From positions 10,668,843-10,732,842 of the forward strand of contig NC_043753.1 in NCBI RefSeq assembly GCF_902148845.1: a stretch of 64,000 nt of DNA, given 5' to 3'. A program made the translations under genes and the position numbers. Source of the DNA: Salarias fasciatus (Eukaryota; Chordata; Actinopteri; Blenniiformes; Blenniidae). Within the stretch, counting starts at the first letter, position 1. Every line of letters starts with the position of its first letter. This document shows, one piece after another, positions 13,042-25,359 of the stretch. The notes beneath the pieces were generated by a model. The model ran no database searches. It was given only the letters and a program-made list of their open reading frames with translations, and had not been told where the DNA came from.

Positions 13042-16000
13042 ATGCCGGTGCTGAGCTTCATGTGGGCTCTGTGTGTGAACATGATGACAGTCAACATGTT
13101 TCTGAGTCTCTTCTTCCTCTCAGGTGAGCTGGAATCATCAACAGCTGCAGTTTTGAAAGCTGTTCAGAATATGAGGGCTTGTGTTCGGGCTGATCAGTGT
13201 GTGTCTGTAACGCAGATTGACTCATTATTTGGGGATGTTTTCTTCAGTGCATGTGGCTTTTGCTCACTAACTGTTTGTGCAGGAGTGAAGTGAACGGGAG
13301 CTTGAGATCTGCTTGTTGCTCATCAGTGAAAAGTGAACATAGTGCATCACATTGTGGCTGAAGTATGTTTTCATTCTACAGGTGCTGCGGATGCTTGTCG
13401 TTACCGTTCAGAACTGGATGTTAAAACACCACAGAAGATGGAGGCTCTGAGTGGATCCTGTTTAAAAATCCCATGTAGCTTTGACAATCCAAAGAGGTTT
13501 GACGGCACAAGAGAAACTTCTGCAATGTGGATCCGAGATAGTCCTTCAAGACCTCGCAACATAGTTTACGACAGTGGAAGGACAAAAAACAAATATCCAA
13601 TGAATATTACAGGCAACCTGCGTGAGAAAAATTGCACCACTGAGTTTTTTAATTTAACCACAGATTACACACACTCATACTACTTCAGGCTCATCAATTT
13701 GCCTTTTAAAGCAACAGCTCCTTGTAATCCTCTTGAGATCACAGTTAAAGGTAAGATTTTTTTTTTTATTACTTTACAGATTATCAAATCATTTCGACAG
13801 TTACATTTGGTGTTTGGTGAAAATCTCAGGGCATTCAGATGATGAACAAAGAAGAAAAGTTCATTTTAGATTACTACATTTTGGGTTTTACTTACTTTCT
13901 AAATGTGTCTCATGATAATATTGAAGTATATTTAACAAGCAAGAAGGTGCCCTACTGTAATGACACTGTTATCAGTTTTTAAAGTTGCAAAGTGCTTTTA
14001 AATTCCTCTAAAATTCAGCAAGTGGTGGAAATGTATAATCATTTGGTGGTTTGAACAGCTGCCATCTTTCTTCCGAAACTATTTTAGTCTTATTGGCTTT
14101 GTTGGCATAGGCATTGTGATAAGGTATGTAAGAGCCAACAAAATTTACATTGAGGAGGAACAAACACCAGCACACACTTCTGCTCTGTTTGACTGACATG
14201 CTCACATACACACAGGAACAAGACAGGGACATTTATTGATTTATTGATTACTATATCTATTTGCAGGAAGTGACATCAGTGTAGGAACACACTTTAAAAA
14301 AAAAGCTGAACTGAAGCTGAATTCAAAATAAAATCCAATAGGGTTTTGTTGATATTAAATGAAAGTTACAAATGTAACTATGGTTCTACGAATCCTGGAT
14401 GACCGCCATACAGCTGTGCTGAAAGCACTGTTCCCCTTCATGCCTGCGTAGTTTGAGTATGTATCACTCCATTGTCACTTGTGACCCATCGGTGACCCGA
14501 GAACGGCAATAAGTTCCGGTGTCAAACTCCAGGTTAATTTCCTAAAGAATCTTCTTGCATGATCATGAGGGTTCTTAGTGACAGAACATTCTGGTGGTCA
14601 TCCAGGATTCATAGAACTGCAGTTGCATTCGTAACTTTCATTCTACGTCATTCCTCCCGACCGCTAGACGGCGGTGCTGAAAGCACTGAATGATATATCC
14701 CAACTTAAGGCCGTTGTATGCTTCTGCATCGCAGCAGAATCCGTCCAATCACCTTCTTCGGGAGAGTAATAATGGTAGGCCCAGGTACATCAGTTTCTGC
14801 CCTTTCAGCCACTAGGGGCGCTGTCCATAGCTCGGCGTCGCCTCAGTGGTAAGCGGGCAGGGGTGCAAAGGACAGGGACAGCCTTTGCAGAGATTGCTAG
14901 GGACTGCAACCCCAAATAGGGTGAAAAAATGAGGAGTTAGTCAGGGACATGGTGGAAGGCCCTCACAGGGAGTGACTGAGATGGTTGCGCCGCCCCCAAC
15001 TGCAGACGTTCTAAGGCTGCGCACATAACAACCTTCACTGAGCACTGCCTCAATCAGCAAGCGCCGATCTGCTGATAAGGACCATGGTTCTGACACCATG
15101 GAGGTCCAACCATCCTCATCATCCTGGAGGACGGCACCACAGCTAGCACAACAGAGAGAATCTTCCATTGTGCCCGATATGCCACCTCTTATGTGCAATA
15201 AGCCCAGGGAAGGGGTGTGGTCGCACCCAACATAGCAGATGCAGGGCCACAGGGCCAGAAAGCTTGGCTGCTGGACCTGGGGTTTGACACCTTTGGGGTG
15301 CTTTTTTCCTGAATAATATTGCAATTTTATGAAGTTACTGTAGACGGAGACTTGTGCACTGTTAGATTTTTCCTTCAGTAAAGTCATTTATTTTGGCCAC
15401 CCAGATTTGCTGTGATGCAACAGCTGGCAATGCTGCATATAAGATGGTTTTTATAGCCGTAAATCAGTTATTGAGGGGTGGATTGAAACAGATGCATAAC
15501 TTCTGAAGGCCTTGGTATGAAATGCATGGGCTGTAACTGCGTTCTAGGGTCATCCAGGGGTCACAAGTGACGTTGTTGGTATACATACTCGAACTGCAAA
15601 TCCGCGAGGGGAACATTGGTGGTCTGGTGGTTAGGAGAGATGAAATAGAATGTGTTTTTTGTGAAACTGCAGATTCTCCTCCAAGGCCAACATTACAAGT
15701 CTCAGGTGATCTGAATGACCTGAAGGAGAAGGAGTCTGTCACTATAACCTGCTCAGCTCCCACTCCCTGTCCACACCTCCCTCCTCGACTCACCTGGAGC
15801 CTCCAACAAGACGCTCACAGCCAAACAGAGGAAAACACTGATGGAACTTTAACCACTAAGATCCAGCAGAACATCACTCTGTCAGACCAACATGATGGAT
15901 TCAACCTCAGCTGCTCTGCTGTGTATCCTGTTGATGGAGGAAAACATGTGAAAACAGCTGTGGCAGAGCTCTCTCTCAATGTTTCTTGTAAGTGATCCTG

Positions 16001-17420
16001 TCAGCACATCACAGTTCAGATGTTTCTGATCAATCAGGTGAACAAGAGTCACTTTTTCTCCCTCAGATGCTCCTAAAAACACGTCAGCCTCCATCAGTCC
16101 ATCAGGTTTGGTGTCTGCAGGGAGCTGGGTGAACCTGAGCTGCTCCAGCAGAGCCAGACCTGCTGTCAGCTACACCTGGTTCAAGATCAGTGATCATGGA
16201 GCAGTCAGAGTGTCTGAAGGAGACTTTTACAGCTTTAATGTGACGGAAGGAGGAGTTTATTACTGTGTGGCTGCAAATCATCTGGGAAATCAGACTTCAG
16301 AACAGATTCTTCTGATTGTTGCAGGTAATGAGAGCTTCTGCTTTGTTACAAAATTCTAATATATGGGAATTGGCTAAAAATATGGTCTTTGTTGAGATGG
16401 TGTCATAAATCTATTCTAAAAAAATAAAGTTAAAACAAACTGTACCTACTTCACTGATATTGACACCATATTTTACTGTTTCTGTCAGATCTTTCTCTGC
16501 ATCTGAACACCATGATTGGAGTAGTTATTGGGATCATTGTGTTCATCTGCCTGCTGCTCGGTATTTAGTGAGTATCTTTAATCAAAAGAGTCGATCTATT
16601 GATGAACAGCCTACTGGAACAACATTCAAGATGAACTCTAAAACAAATTTAAGAGAAGGGATAAATTATCTTCTTTAAAATATTTGGAAAAAATTCCGAA
16701 ACAAAGATGTGACAATAATATAGACAGAGCTAGAATAAACAGATTCTCCACACTGAACAAACATGTCAACTTTAATTTTCAGACTAGAAATTAATGTTAC
16801 CATCAGTCTTTCTGTAGGACTCAAATTTTGATCTTGAAGATTATTATTTCACTTGTTTTACAGCATCTTCATGTGTTGGATTAGAAAAAAGAACACAAAT
16901 TCAACTGTGCAAGTGGGTCAGGTGAGAAAATTTTCAAATCTGTTCTCCTGCAAGTCAGTGAAAATCACAAGTGTTCAAAATGTGTTTGAATAAATTCACT
17001 GAACAGTTTGTGACCTGAAGCAGTATATTGCAAATCTCTTCTTCAACTCATCTAAATCTTTTCAGCTGAAAATCTATTCAATGTCTGGTAATTGTTGAAA
17101 TCTGACTTTCGTCATCATCTTTTCTGTTTTTACAGAGTCAGACAGGTGAAGAGCTGGCTGCTGAAGAGCCTGCAGAAAAACCTCAGGAAGAGGGAGAAAA
17201 CATCCACTATGGAGAGATTGACTTCTCCAAGCAGAAACCTGAACCGTTCTCCAAGTCTGAGATCAGAAGCAAGCAGGAGGACACTGTGTACGCAGAGGTC
17301 AGAGGCTCTCAGCCGGGAAACAGCTCCACACACACTGCTGACCACCCCGAGGATCTCAACGCTCTTTACGCTGAAATGAAGGAGAAATCAGAATATTCTG
17401 TTGGATTTACTGAAGTGTGA
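13042..17420 (+). CDS. Siglec-like inhibitory receptor B
   Basis: Exons: 13042-13123 (signal peptide), 13382-13750 (V-set), 15673-15987 (C2), 16067-16324 (C2), 16489-16567 and 16864-16921 (membrane), 17136-17420 (tail). All have GT-AG borders and matching phases, giving 481 residues. The V domain carries 'GSCLKIPC', 'KNCTTEF' and 'YYFRL' with the Siglec arginine. The first C2 has the extra 'TPCP' cysteine. The membrane segment (VVIGIIVFICLLLGIYIF) has no charge. The tail has 'IHYGEI' (ITIM), 'TVYAEV' (ITSM-like) and 'LYAEM' (a YxxM pattern that can bind PI3K). In known Siglecs such motifs recruit SHP phosphatases and dampen immune cell signalling after sialic acid binding. ATG follows the acceptor directly. 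The intron before the first C2 is enlarged by nested repeats. Confidence 0.87.
14359..14641. repeat. Inverted-repeat element in gene B intron
   Basis: Arms at 14359-14402 and about 14594-14641 are reverse complements with several mismatches (TGAAAGTTAC... against ...GTAACTTTCA). Parts of the inside recur at 14660-14690 and, inverted, at 15545-15590, so the block has been rearranged or nested. It looks like a small non-autonomous DNA transposon. No transposase is present. Confidence 0.6.
14844..15539 (+). mobile_element. Probable second hAT-type non-autonomous copy
   Basis: The left end (CAGTGGTAAGC...) and the right 230 bp (15305-15539) resemble the ends of the element at 21805-22749. The middle differs. 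The 8 bases on either side are only weakly alike, so the target duplication is not convincing. It is nested in the repeats that fill the intron between the V-set and first C2 exons of gene B. Confidence 0.45.
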
Positions 17421-18019
17421 AGTCATGAAGAACTTTACTTCTGTACTTAAGTAGATTGCAGTACTTCATTTGAACTATTATTTTTTCCATCTTTCCTGCT
17501 TTCAAACACAAATATCTGTACTTTCTGCTCCTCACATTGAAAATGAAATTGGCTTGTGATTTCTTTAAACTGATGCCAAATCAACATGGAGTAATTTGAA
17601 TTAACAACACTTAAGTGAGCTATGGAGAGAAGGCATCAACAGGGTTGATCGGTTTGAGAGACAAAATCAAACGAACACTTTAAAAAAAAAGCCCAAAGCC
17701 ATCCTCCAACCACACACTCTGCCTGCTATTTAATCTCTTCTTCTTTTTGTCATTGTTTTTGTGTATTCCCTCTTATACTTTGCCAACCGAACAGAAGTCA
17801 GAGCTTCTTGTATGTTACTCATAGACAGTATAAAAGATGAACCTGGCACCTGGCTCCAAAAATTAAGCCTGCCCAAAGTGTCAAAAACTTTTCAATTTAA
17901 ATGGGACACCAATAAAACAGGGTCAGCTGCTTTTCTTCTGAGAGTGCGAGGCCGGTAACGGTTCCTATAGTGCAGAACCCAGTCAAACACAGAAACTCAA
18001 CTGCAACTGTGGATAGTGC

Positions 18020-18062
<43 letters not shown>

Positions 18063-18420
18063 CAAACATTTTACTACTTCCTCGTTCAGTTGAGGGTGCA
18101 CACTTGGCACCCCTACTCCTAGACATCGGCTCTCATACATTTAAATATGCACATGCACTCTGATATATTCATTTTTCAACCTGGTTAATATTTAAAAATT
18201 TGTATTTGATATGGAATTCCTCATTCATACTGTTCCATGGTTTGCTAAATACACAGATTTTTTTTTCAGTTGTCATTTTTCTACAAACTTATTTTGACAG
18301 TGGGATTCTTGTTTCTCAAGAAGTGTGAAGACAAGGGAAAAGAACATTTTCTTGGGAATGTGAAGATCTGCTGTTTGTTGTATAAATAAAGTTCAATTCA
18401 GTAGTCTGTCCTTGTATGCT
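17421..18420. other. 3' region of gene B and following spacer
   Basis: Presumed 3' UTR and spacer. It includes a (CA)n microsatellite at about 18023-18061 and AT-rich sequence. A possible AATAAA lies near 18386. No further gene is seen. Confidence 0.5.
18023..18061. repeat. (CA)n microsatellite
   Basis: About 19 uninterrupted CA units downstream of gene B. Confidence 0.95.
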
Positions 18421-18900
18421 CTGTGTGTGTCCACTGTTTCTGGGTCATCATATTTTAACAAGCATGTAGGAACAAAGAATTTTTTTTTTTTCAAGACAGA
18501 TGCAGACATGTAAAGTAGATAAGTCCCATGTATTGACAGAACAACTTTGTCGCGCTCATCTTGCATAATTTCCCAGCACTCACTGTGGGTGATGATAAGA
18601 AGGGGAAGTGGAAAAGCATTGCAAAAAGAGAGCAGTGCTTTTCAAAATAGCAATTGAAATGCACTCAGAGCAGGGTGTAAATTAAACAGTTTAAAGCAGA
18701 AGGACTGGTATTTTTAAAATGAGAACATCTAGTAAAATACCAACAGATGGCTTGAGATCAATGGAAATTTTGTTGAAATGTCCAGCACAAAAAAATTACA
18801 TAAGAAAATCAAACACGATAGCAGACATTCCAGACGGGTCAGTTGACAAAGATTCACGATTTTTTGATTTCAAAGTGAAACTCTTTAAGCTGCATAAGTG
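18420..18900 (+). repeat. Orphan copy of receptor upstream block
   Basis: The sequence matches 10065-10470 upstream of gene B (shared stretches include TTTTAACAAGCATGT and CATTCCAGACGGGTCAGTT). No receptor gene follows, and the HIPK-like relic comes next. It is probably the remaining start of a lost or rearranged receptor unit. Confidence 0.6.
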
Positions 18901-19779
18901 ATTCAGATGAGGTACACTTTCAATAAATCTAAATTGTTGTTGTTCGGGATTTTTACCAGATTTTTTTAGCATCCTGACCACACCAAGTGTCCTATTTATG
19001 GAAATCAAAATAACTTTACCACGCTATTTATGCTTCATAAGATGGAACACTTGTGAAAGCACTTTTAAGCTGTGCAGTTAATCCTAATCTGAAACAATTA
19101 TTTCTGTATTGCTACAAGGACCCTGCGATGGTGTGGTGACCAACGGGTGGTTTACTGCCTGAAACGTGCACTGCAGAACACAACAGAAAACCCAGAACCA
19201 GACGGCTGAGGCTCCAGCCACAAGCAGCTCCTGCCAGAGAGTCCCCCGCTGGACTGGAGGAGAGGGCGATTAAATGCAGCTGTGCCTCTGACGGCAGGTG
19301 TAGCTCGGCTCTGGACTGGGAACACATGCTGTTGAAGTTGAGGGCCGTCACAGTATTATGAAAACAGGTTAGGAAACGATCAGAAAAAAAAATTACCTCA
19401 ACATTCACGATGCTTGCAGAACGATAACCCAAATCTGCTTTATACAATGCATGTCAGTTAAAGGAATTCAGTGCAGCAACACATAAACAATCATGATCGA
19501 TTAGTTGCATAGTGATATCTAATTTAAATTCAGAGTGATTGTCCTGGTGGTAAATAAAATGGTCTGGGAACAGACACGGTTTCTACAGGAAAAATACATG
19601 TTTGCTTCTCAGACACACCGGACCTGGAGGACCAGGATTGAGAAGCCCTGTGTGAGAGGGTGTAATAAAATCAACCATACTTCTAGATCAGAGAGTTGCG
19701 CCGTCGCTCCTCATGAGGACCAGATTCATTCCTGATAATTCAGTGTTTTTCCAAGTCTGAGAGGACATCAGTGCAAATG

Positions 19780-20560
19780 GGCACCAGGCGTTCGAAGACA
19801 GAGCCCATACTTGTCTGGTATTCGAGTGCTTGAACAAAAGTCTCTTCGACTTTATGGCTGAAAGAAGGTTCCAGCCTCTCAGTCTGGAGGTCACCAGACC
19901 GATCATCCAGCAGGTATGCTCAGATTAATTCTTCTTCACTTTAATAAGCTGGGTGAAACAGGATGCTGATGAGATATTGTCAACAATAATGTCTCATGAT
20001 ACCGTCTCTTCACAGGTCGCTGCAGCACTTAATCATCTCAGAAGTCTGAGTATCGTCCATGCTGACCTGAAGCCTGAAAACCTGATGCTGGTGGACCAGA
20101 CACTGCAGCCCTACAGAATCAAAGTCATAGACTTTGGACTGGCACACACACTCTCAACTGCCAGGCCAGGCACATGTATTCAGACACTTCAATACAGGTG
20201 AGGTGCTGCTCTGTTAGTGGTGAACTAAATCACATCTATACGAACGTGAAGCTTCAGCATCTCTGTGAGATGTGTTCATGGAGTCGTTGAAGCTGTGATT
20301 CTGATGTTGAGTCACTTGGATGGACTGTCTGTCAAACATGTGGAATTCGTGTTGAGAGACAGTGTGAAGAACTAATCTATTCCTGTTTGTTTGATTTCCA
20401 TCAGGGCTCCCGAGGTCATGCTGGTACTCCCTTACACCCCTGCTGTGGATGTGTGGTCCCTGGGCTGCATTGCTGCGTTTCTCTACATGGAAACGTTTCT
20501 TTACCCCGGCCAGCCAAATGTCTGTCCCTGTGTCGCCACGATGTATCTCAACTGGAAATA
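19780..20560 (+). pseudogene. HIPK-like protein kinase relic
   Basis: Three exon-like pieces keep HIPK/DYRK-type kinase motifs in order. Up to 19913: 'HTCLVFECLNKSLFDFM'. 20016-20197: 'LSIVHADLKPENLML' (catalytic loop) and 'KVIDFGLA' (DFG). From 20405: 'APEVML' and 'DVWSLGCIAA'. Splice borders between the three match in phase. The N-lobe with the glycine loop and lysine, and the C-lobe after 'YPGQP', are missing, so a full kinase cannot be made from this window. HIPK-like kinase genes are numerous in fish. This copy seems truncated on both sides, but unseen distant exons cannot be excluded. Confidence 0.75.
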
Positions 20561-20599
20561 CAGCATAGCATTGCATGTCTCCATTTTGTTCACAAGGTT

Positions 20600-21410
20600 A
20601 AAAAAAACCATGAAGATTGTGCTTAAAAACATAAATTGTCAAAATTACCACTTTGTACAGACTGGCCGGGGTAAAGAAACGTTCCCATGTAGAGTACTAG
20701 TCAGAAGAGAAAGACCCAGGTAAAACAGCAGTCAAAAAACTCTGCTTCTGGAGAACCTGACAATAGTACCAAGGCAAATTTTTCAGAATTCATTCATTTT
20801 GAATCGTAAGACAACTTTGAGCTCTGTTTTTGCTAAATTTGACCTCATTTACTCTTCTTTAAATGACAGGAGAGCAGTGCAGCTCAGTCCAGCTCCTGGA
20901 GAAACCAGGCTGGTAGCAGCTCACGCTGACCAGTGTCATGCTTCCCTTAACCGTGGCAGGAAAGTGGAAGACACCAGAGATCTAAAAGATTCCTGAATCC
21001 AAGAGAAAGCTGCTGTATTTCAGGAGAACCTGTATAAATGTACATGCAATTACTGTAAATATGTACATTTGTGCAATAAATCTATATTTGTCAATGAACC
21101 TGTTTTAATTTCCAGGTGTTGATTTGTGACAAAAAGTAAAGAAGGGATATTTTTCAAGATGGGAGTGGTTATAAAATGAAGACAAATGAAATAAAAGAGA
21201 TAAATATTTTTAAAAAGACTGTTTCATCACTTAGTATGTGTGTTCAAAATTGCCGTACAATCATTATATTAGTTGTAAGTAACGTATAGCTTGTACACCA
21301 CTGACCAGTGCACGTCACTGGTGTTAAATGCAGTACATAAAGCCAGTGGTGGTCCTGGCTTGTTTCGTGCCACGGCGAACACCCTCTTTGGCATCCTCCT
21401 TCCCTCCTTC
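20600..21410. other. Spacer after kinase relic
   Basis: No recognised gene. Possible poly(A) signals (AATAAA) lie near 21076, but they cannot be tied to a gene. Confidence 0.4.
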
Positions 21411-21414
21411 TTTT

Positions 21415-21665
21415 GGGGCGGCTGTGGATCAGTGGGGAGAGCAGTCGTCTTACAATCCGGAGGTTGTTAGTTCGATTCCTGTCTGTGTCAAAGTGTCCTT
21501 GGGCAAGACACTGAATCCTGAATTGCCCCTAGTGGATCGATTGAGTGCCTTGCATGGCAGCTGCCTCCACCAGTGTGTGTGAATGTATTTGTGAATGGGT
21601 AGATGTGATAATGGAGTGTAAAGTGCTCTGGTAATGTAGAAGCGCTATATAAATGTAGTCCATTT
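21415..21665 (+). mobile_element. tRNA-derived SINE
   Basis: The head GGGGCGGCTGTGGATCAGTG resembles a tRNA A box, and GTTAGTTCGATTCCT matches a B box. A conserved body and a tail ending ATATAAATGTAGTCCATTT follow. A related element lies at 51985-52235 in the other direction, and a tail-only piece at 40062-40193. This type of dispersed repeat is common in percomorph fishes. Confidence 0.75.
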
Positions 21666-21804
21666 TCCTGAACTGGGCACCTGGTGGCTTTTCTTCCTTT
21701 TCCTTTTCTGTTCTTCATTTAATGTTGTCGTCTACTTGAACATAAACATTGTGTTGTGACGAGTCTGGCGACCAATGGGTCGCTAGGCAACCATCTCAAT
21801 AGAG

Positions 21805-22749
21805 CAGTGGTGGGCCGTCAGGGGCTGCAAAGCCTTCTCTGCTGGCCTAAAAAGTTTCTGAATTACAGACTGATTATATTAAATTATATTTTGTCCATAA
21901 ATAATTAATAAATGATTCCAAACGGTATGTTCTGGTTCCTTTCATAGTTTCCCCATGGTTGCGCTGCTTCCAGACATGTTTTTTTTCTCATTAAACCATT
22001 TAACCAATCAGATTTCAGGCATCATCTGTTGCTAGGGTCAGAGAAATCTGCCTGAGGCCTTCACTGTCCGTTCCTGATGGCGCAGTAAAGTAATGTGAAG
22101 CGTCAAACAGACAGTTGCTTCAACCAATCAGATTTCGAGTTGGCGACTCAGCGCCTTCGAGCTAGCGTACACCAATAACAGCATATCCAGGCCTTCTGAT
22201 TTACATTCACGAAGAGATACAGCAGGTGGCGGTATGCACCTAAGGTGTTGGTCACCTACCGCAATTATTCCAAAGAAGAAGAAGGAGAAGAAGACCTGAA
22301 GAGAATTTAAAACTTATGACAGAAATACCACAGGGCAAGGTGGACTTTCAGCCCTGGCTTTATGGGACTGAAATGCACGGATAATCTATATGACAGAGCA
22401 GTTGAACTGTTTTTGAGGAAGGAAAGGAGGATGTATTTTGTTTACAAATAATCGGGATTTTGGTGAGTAAAATGTTCCTCTTCTCCTAAATAATATTGCT
22501 GTTTTATTACGTAAGTTGTTGATGCTTATTGTATGTGCACAGATGTAGTAGGACACTTGTGCACTTCAGCAAAGGCATTTATTCTGGCTGCACAAGTATC
22601 TATCTGCTGCGCAACAACTCTTTATATGCATATCTGCACAATAAGAGTTGGGTTTTTTTACAGACATAAAATAGTGTCGAGAGAGAGGTGGATTGGTTCA
22701 GACGGATCTGTTCTGAAGGCCTTAGTGTGAAATGCACGGTCCGCCACTG
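21805..22749. mobile_element. hAT-type non-autonomous DNA transposon with target duplication
   Basis: The ends form an imperfect terminal inverted repeat of roughly 30-35 bp: left CAGTGGTGGGCCGT..., right reading inward CAGTGGCGGACCGT.... It is flanked by an exact 8-bp duplication CAATAGAG (21797-21804 and 22750-22757). CAGTGG ends and 8-bp target sites are typical of the hAT superfamily. The 945 bp contain no transposase frame, so it would depend on another element for movement. Confidence 0.85.
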
Positions 22750-23270
22750 CAATAGAGACAACTTTACTTGGCTTATACTGTAACATGATTTTCATTTATT
22801 TTCATTTGTGCTTGAGATAGTTGTGTTTTTAGCATCCAAGATATTGTTGATTTGAATTTTAATTGAATATCCCCAGCCTTTTTTTGAGAATCCTTACCTT
22901 TATGTTTAGCTTGAAGAAAAAAAGAAACATCCATTTCATCTTCATGTCTACTTAAAGTACAGAACAAACTAGAATATTCTAAACTGCAAACACAAAAGCA
23001 CTGTCAGCTTAGAAGTATATCACCAGTAGTATGATAATGATATACTGCTCCAATTCATAAAGTGTACTGACAGTGAAGTTTTGATGAAGTTAAAGTGGGA
23101 CATTTTTGTCCCAAGAAAAATAAACTGTTTGCTACCACCAGTATAAGATGACTTCATAAAATGAACGTGCAGTAAGCTTGTTTTTGGCCAGGGTTGGCTC
23201 ATCGTGCAGCTCTGAGCCATCTCAACACACTGAATGGGACTGAGTAAAATCAAATCCATCAAAAATGGGG

Positions 23271-24860
23271 TCTCCTCCCGGTGGGACATGCCCAAAACAC
23301 CTCCCCAGGGAGGCATCCAGGAGGCATCCTAACCAGATGCCCGAGCCACCTCAGCTAGCCCCTCTCGATGTGGAGGAGAAGCAGCTCTACTCTGAGCCCC
23401 TCCCTGGTGACTGAGCTCCTCACCCTATCTCTAAGGGAGCGCACAGCCACCCCCCGGAGGAAGCTCATTTCGGCCGCTTGTATCCGGGATCTTGTCCTTT
23501 TGGTCATGACCCAAAGCTCATGACCATAGGTGAGGGTGTGAACGTAGATTGACCGGTAAATCGAGAGCTTCGCCTTTCGGCTCAGCTCCCTCTTCACCAC
23601 AACGGACCGATACAACGACCGCATCACTGCAGCCGCTACACCGATCCGCCTGTCAATCTCACGCTCCATCCGTCCTCCACTCGTGAACAAGACCCCAAGA
23701 TACTTAAACTCCTCCACTTGAGCCAGAGTCTCTCCACCGACCTGGAGGGGGCAAGCCACCTTGTTCCGGTTGAGAACCATGGCCTCGGATTTGGAGGTGC
23801 TGATCCTCATTCCTGTCACTTCACACTCGGCTGCGAACCGCCCCAGTGCATGCTGTAGGTCCAGGTTCGATGAAGCCAACAGGACAACATCATCTACAAA
23901 AAGCAGAGATGAAATCCAGTGGTCCCCGAACCGGACCCCCTCCGGCCCCTGGCTGCACCTAGAAATTCTGTCCATAAAAATGATGAACAGAACCGGTGAC
24001 AAAGGGCAGCCCTGCCAGAGTCCAACACGCACCGGGAACAGGTCCAACTTACTGCCGGCAATGCAGACCAGACTCCTACTCCAGTCATACAGAGAACGGA
24101 CGGCCCTTAACAAGGGGCCCCTGACTCCGTATTCCCGGAGCACCCCCCACAAGACACCACGAGGGACGCAGTCCAACGCCTTCTCCAAGTCCACAAAACA
24201 CATGTGGACTGGTTGGGCAAACTCCCACGAGCCCTCGAGCACCCTATGGAGGGTATAGAGCTGGTCCATTGTTCCACGACCAGGGCGAAAACCGCATTGT
24301 TCCTCCTGAATCCGAGGTTCGACTATCGGTCGGATCCTCCTCTCCAGTACCCTGGAATAGACTTTCCCGGGGAGGCTGAAGAGTGTGATCCCCTCTATAG
24401 TTGGAGCACACCCTCCAGTCCCCCTTTTTAAACAGGGGGACCACCACTCTGGTCTGCCAATCCAGAGGCACCGTCCCCGACCGCCACGCCATGTAGCAGA
24501 GACGTGTAAACCAAGACAGTCCCTGCACATCCAGAGACTTACAGTACTCAGGGTGAATCTCATCCACCCCCGGCACCTTGTCGCTGAGGAGCTTACCAAC
24601 TACCTCGGTGACTTCGGCTTGGGTGATGGACGAGTCCACATCTGAGACCTTAGCCTCTGCTTCCTCCACGGAAGACGTGGCGACGGGATTGAGGAGGTCC
24701 TCGAAGTATTCCTTCCACCGTCCTATGATATCCCCAGTTGAGGTCAGCAACTCCCCACCTCCACTGTAAACAGTGTTGGCGGAGACCTGCTTTCCCCTCC
24801 TGAGGCGCCGGACGGTTTGCCAGAATTTCTTCGAGGCCAACCGATAGTCTTCCTCAGGGC
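23271..24860 (-). mobile_element. Rex3-type LINE (RTE clade), 5'-truncated
   Basis: Minus-strand reverse transcriptase with 'QCGFRPGRGTMDQLY', 'QGCPLSPVLF' and 'LLFVDDVVLL' (catalytic FADD-type site, here FVDD), then the thumb and C-terminal part 'KYLGVLFTSGGRM' and 'YRSIYVHTLTYGHELW'. The sequence CGGTGACAAAGGGCAGCCCTG at about 23994 matches the published fish Rex3 primer site as I remember it. The reading frame changes near 24405 (upstream frame 24244-25029, downstream frame 23355-24599), so it is not intact. The endonuclease is missing, as expected for 5' truncation. Sequence at 24860-25130 is a different GC-rich repeat. Confidence 0.88.
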
Positions 24861-25324
24861 CGGTCCGTCCTACAGGCAAAACAATACCCTGCCTGGGGCG
24901 CCACGTACTGGAGGGGCGCCGTGGCCGTACAAGGGGCGCCCCGACGCTCTGTGTGAGCACTGCTCTGCGCCGCTCTGACGGTCCATGTGAGCGGCGCACT
25001 TCTCGGCGTCTTTTGGCATCTCTCGGCATCGCTTGGGGGCAACGCCAGAGAAGTGGAGAGTCCAGCCCTTCTCGAGAGGTTGGGTTCCAGAGCCCAGGCT
25101 ATGTGTGGAGGTGAGCCCAACTATATCGAGCCGGTAAAATCAAATCGCACATAGATTATATCAATAAAGGCATTTAAGTTGAACAGACTTTCTAAAAACT
25201 TTGCTCGCTGAACCAGATAATCTATCATCATCCTTCCGTCTCATCTCTCCTCACTGCTTCTGTCTCTGCCTCTGGCACAAAGTTCCCTCATGACCATCGA
25301 CAGAAGTCTCGCTCGTGTCTGTAT

Positions 25325-25350
25325 GTCCGTCCGTCCGTCCGTCCGTCCGT
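25325..25350. repeat. (GTCC)n short tandem repeat
   Basis: About six GTCC units. Confidence 0.9.
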
Positions 25351-25359
25351 TCAGATACT

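Noticed and set aside
14941-15387. 148-codon minus-strand frame in a gene B intron
   Set aside because: It lies inside the hAT-like copy and nested repeats, with no transposase motif.
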